From JACDAN01 sp035535195 (GTDB lineage Bacteria > Actinomycetota > Thermoleophilia > Gaiellales > Gaiellaceae), in the NCBI GenBank assembly GCA_035535195.1, contig DATLQK010000015.1, positions 1-7,116 on the forward strand: 7,116 bases of DNA. The letters are read 5' to 3'. Under the pieces are notes generated by a model that saw nothing but the letters and a program-made list of their open reading frames with translations, ran no database searches and was not told the DNA's origin. Positions 6,192 through 7,116 of the stretch are shown here, piece after piece. The position numbers were made by a program, and so were the translations under genes. The first letter of the stretch is position 1. Each line of letters opens with the position of its first letter.

Positions 6192-6949
6192 AGCTGTTCG
6201 ATCTGTCAGGGAAGACCGCGATCGTCACCGGCGGCGGCAAGGGCATCGGGCGCCAGATGGCCGACGGCCTGGCCGAGGCCGGCGCGAACATCCTCGTCTG
6301 CGCCCGCCAGGCCGAGCGCTGCGAGGAAGCGGCCGCCGAGCTCGCCGAGCACGGCGTCAAGACGCTCGGGCTCGGCTGCGACGTCCGCGACCCGGATCAG
6401 GTGCAGGCCGTCGTGGCGCGGACGGTCGCAGACTTCGGCGGCGTGGACGTGCTGGTGAACAACGCCGGGACCGTCTGGGGGGCGCCGCCGGAGGAGATGC
6501 CGCTCGAGGGCTGGCAGAAGGTGGTCGACGTCAACCTGACCGGCGTCTTCCTCTTTTCGCAGGCGGCCGGCCGGGCGATGATCTCGAACGGCGGCGGGTC
6601 GATCGTGAACATCGCGTCGGTGGCCGGCCTCCACGGCTCGCCGACCGAGATCACGAACTCGGTCGTCTACCACGCCACCAAGGGCGGGGTGATCGCCTTC
6701 ACGCGCGACCTCGCCTGCAAGTGGGCCGAGCACGGCATTCGCGTCAACGCGATCGCGCCGGGCTGGTTCCCCTCGGACATGGCCAACTTCGTCCTCGAGC
6801 GACACGGCGAGCGCCTCGTGGAGGACGTCCCGCTACGGCGCTTCGGCGGACCGGAGGACCTGAAGGGGCCGGTGGTGTTCCTCGCCTCCGACGCCTCGGC
6901 CTACGTCACCGGCCACACCCTCGTCGTCGACGGAGGCCAATCGGCTTGA
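6188..6949 (+). CDS. Classical short-chain dehydrogenase/reductase (FabG-like / gluconate 5-dehydrogenase-like)
   Basis: A 253-residue NAD(P)-dependent oxidoreductase with every classical SDR element: TGGGKGIG (14-21), CDVRD (64-68), NNAG (91-94), N116 in DVNLTGVF, S144 in NIASVAG, and Y161 with K165 in YHATK. The ending VVDGGQSA is the usual C-terminal signature. Arg40 and the CARQ stretch after the second strand suggest NADP(H) preference. The insert SPTEITNSVV before the active-site Tyr is slightly longer than in FabG. The ATG start overlaps the upstream TGA (ATGA) and has GGAGG 7 nt before it. It sits between the F420 enzyme and the kinase, so a 3- or 4-oxo/hydroxyacyl-CoA reaction is plausible. 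A polyol dehydrogenase is the alternative. Confidence 0.93.
   Translation: MKLFDLSGKTAIVTGGGKGIGRQMADGLAEAGANILVCARQAERCEEAAAELAEHGVKTLGLGCDVRDPDQVQAVVARTVADFGGVDVLVNNAGTVWGAPPEEMPLEGWQKVVDVNLTGVFLFSQAAGRAMISNGGGSIVNIASVAGLHGSPTEITNSVVYHATKGGVIAFTRDLACKWAEHGIRVNAIAPGWFPSDMANFVLERHGERLVEDVPLRRFGGPEDLKGPVVFLASDASAYVTGHTLVVDGGQSA
6932..6936 (+). promoter_or_regulatory. Ribosome binding site GGAGG deciding the TTG start at 6946
   Basis: The codons for the conserved SDR ending Val-Asp-Gly-Gly (gac-gga-ggc) contain GGAGG, which lies 9 nt before the TTG at 6946. The SDR C-terminal signature therefore doubles as the ribosome site of the next gene. Confidence 0.75.
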
Positions 6950-7116
6950 GCGAAACCGCCCCCTGGGCGGGCGAGCTCGAGGAGGCGCTCGGTCGCCGCG
7001 TCACGTCGATGCACCTCCTCCCCGGCGGCGCGTCGAAGGAGGCCTGGGCGGTCGAGACGGACGAGGGGCCGCTGCTCGTCCGACGGGCCGGAGTCGGCGT
7101 GATTCACGAGGCCACG
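6946..7116 (+). CDS. APH/ChoK-fold phosphotransferase (acyl-CoA-associated kinase type), N-terminal part; 3' end outside window
   Basis: The first 57 residues of a protein running off the window. The frame opens with TTG at 6946, overlapping the SDR stop as TTGA, with GGAGG 9 nt upstream. Residues 24-34 read LLPGGASKEAW, the glycine-rich nucleotide loop seen in bacterial phosphotransferases that neighbour acyl-CoA dehydrogenases (usually GGASRETW), followed by the beta strand LLVRRA (43-48). Relatives include the P. putida LvaA kinase and the N-terminal kinase domain of mammalian ACAD10/11. Mycobacterial FadE36, though named as a dehydrogenase, is of this type. The catalytic HGD and DxD motifs would lie beyond the window. 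The ATP-loop reading is good but rests on a short segment. The likely role is phosphorylating a hydroxyacyl-CoA. Aminoglycoside resistance is unlikely in this context. Confidence 0.8.
   Translation, partial: MSETAPWAGELEEALGRRVTSMHLLPGGASKEAWAVETDEGPLLVRRAGVGVIHEAT

Noticed and set aside
6946..7116. Aminoglycoside resistance gene
   Set aside because: The APH fold is shared by many metabolic kinases; the GGASKEAW loop and acyl-CoA neighbourhood point to the hydroxyacyl-CoA kinase type.

Overview
The window is very GC-rich, with codon third positions dominated by G and C. It uses GTG and TTG starts freely, its genes overlap at stop/start junctions, and it carries a coenzyme-F420-type flavin-independent oxidoreductase. 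Together these suggest a high-GC actinobacterium. The style resembles Thermoleophilia or another deep actinobacterial lineage, but that placement is inference. Nothing points to a phage, plasmid or classical insertion sequence; most of the window is lipid or acyl-CoA catabolism.

Layout. (1) Positions 1-2257, + strand, form one tightly coupled run: the C-terminal part of an acyl-CoA synthetase (AMP-forming), a zinc-free quinone-oxidoreductase-type dehydrogenase and a compact short-chain dehydrogenase. Each junction overlaps. (2) Positions 2257-2661 form a distinct module: a small basic protein with a possible helix-turn-helix, bracketed by two nearly identical AT-rich palindromes (2257-2281 and 2641-2661). 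This is the part least explained by known families. (3) Positions 2692-5167, - strand, form a second coupled run, read from high to low coordinates: an ACAD10/11-type acyl-CoA dehydrogenase, a CurA/PTGR-type NADPH-dependent enone reductase and a small three-helix membrane protein. (4) Positions 5187-7116, + strand, form a divergent run: an Rv3520c-type F420-dependent oxidoreductase, a classical SDR and the first 57 residues of an APH/ChoK-fold kinase that runs off the window. The two divergent start codons are only 19 bp apart.

How the genes may work together. An acyl-CoA ligase, SDRs, an ACAD10/11-type dehydrogenase with Asp in the usual catalytic Glu position, and an APH-like kinase are the same enzyme classes that make up the levulinate (4-hydroxyacyl-CoA) pathway of Pseudomonas putida (LvaE, LvaD, LvaC, LvaA). 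In that pathway a hydroxyl is phosphorylated and then eliminated. The neighbourhood could therefore serve catabolism of a hydroxylated or oxo carboxylic acid, with the MDR and F420 enzymes handling enone or ring reductions. The substrate cannot be read from the sequence.

The window holds no rRNA, tRNA, CRISPR array or recognisable transposase. The only gene-free stretches are short (2630-2691 and the 19 bp at 5168-5186).
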